Of a stretch of 7,126 bases of DNA, positions 7,052 through 7,126 are shown piece after piece (the stretch's first letter is position 1; each line of letters begins with the position of its first letter). The stretch is from assembly GCA_021779635.1 (NCBI GenBank), contig JAJYAH010000354.1:1-7126 (forward strand), read 5' to 3'. The translations under genes were made by a program, and so were the position numbers. Source of the stretch: Pseudomonadota bacterium. GTDB taxonomy: Bacteria; Pseudomonadota; Alphaproteobacteria; Rhizobiales; Xanthobacteraceae. The notes below the pieces were generated by a model. The model worked only from the letters and a program-made list of their open reading frames with translations. It was not told the DNA's origin and ran no database searches.

Positions 7052-7126
7052 TCAGGCCGCGCCGCTCATATAGGTTTCGCGGCGGCCGATCATGCGTTCG
7101 GCTGCGTCCTTGGCGTCCGCCTTGGA
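7052..7126 (-). CDS. C-terminal end of an unidentified protein (partial)
   Basis: Reading the minus strand from the window edge gives 24 sense codons and a TGA stop (7052-7054). The residues run from SKADAKDAAERM to a C-terminal RRETYMSGAA. The charged, Ala-rich composition and codon use resemble a real alphaproteobacterial C-terminus, and the frame is open to the edge. It is too short to name a family. It would lie upstream of gabD in the same direction with a gap of 184 bases, so cotranscription is possible but unproven. Confidence 0.45.
   Translation of the reverse strand, partial: SKADAKDAAERMIGRRETYMSGAA

Noticed and set aside
1..7126. Search for CRISPR arrays, IS elements, tRNAs, toxin-antitoxin pairs or a novel defence cluster
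   Set aside because: No regularly spaced repeats, transposase motifs, tRNA-like folds or small paired genes were visible. The genes are ordinary metabolic and transport families.

Overview
This is a GC-rich window from a bacterial chromosome with dense coding and strong third-position GC bias. Gene content, GC-rich palindromic intergenic repeats and protein style point to an alphaproteobacterium of the Bradyrhizobium/Rhodopseudomonas/Nitrobacter group (Nitrobacteraceae). That placement comes from recognising protein families and repeat style, not from a database comparison.

Layout from left to right. A short palindromic repeat (3-65) is followed by a good sigma70-like promoter (124-152) and a pirin-family gene (179-1096). 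After a 67-base gap come a long-form, yeast ADE1-like SAICAR synthetase, purC (1164-2099), and a crotonase-family gene (2143-2949) 43 bases downstream of it; these two look cotranscribed. A 122-base gap leads to a large GTG-started gene (3072-5291) for a SulP-type membrane transporter carrying both a STAS domain and a cyclic-nucleotide-binding domain. A composite palindromic repeat (5305-5361) fills the convergent gap between this gene and a minus-strand gabD-type succinate-semialdehyde dehydrogenase (5371-6867). The last 75 bases encode the C-terminal 24 residues of another minus-strand gene that runs off the window.

Functionally the genes are a mix of housekeeping and accessory metabolism: purine synthesis, acyl-CoA chemistry, a cupin dioxygenase-like protein, anion or solute transport under probable second-messenger control, and GABA/succinate semialdehyde oxidation. 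Nothing ties them into one pathway.

I found no phage, IS element, CRISPR array, tRNA or rRNA, and no convincing undescribed multi-gene system. The most interesting items are the SulP-STAS-cNMP fusion, the crotonase that lacks one of the two usual catalytic glutamates, and the structured repeat between the convergent genes.
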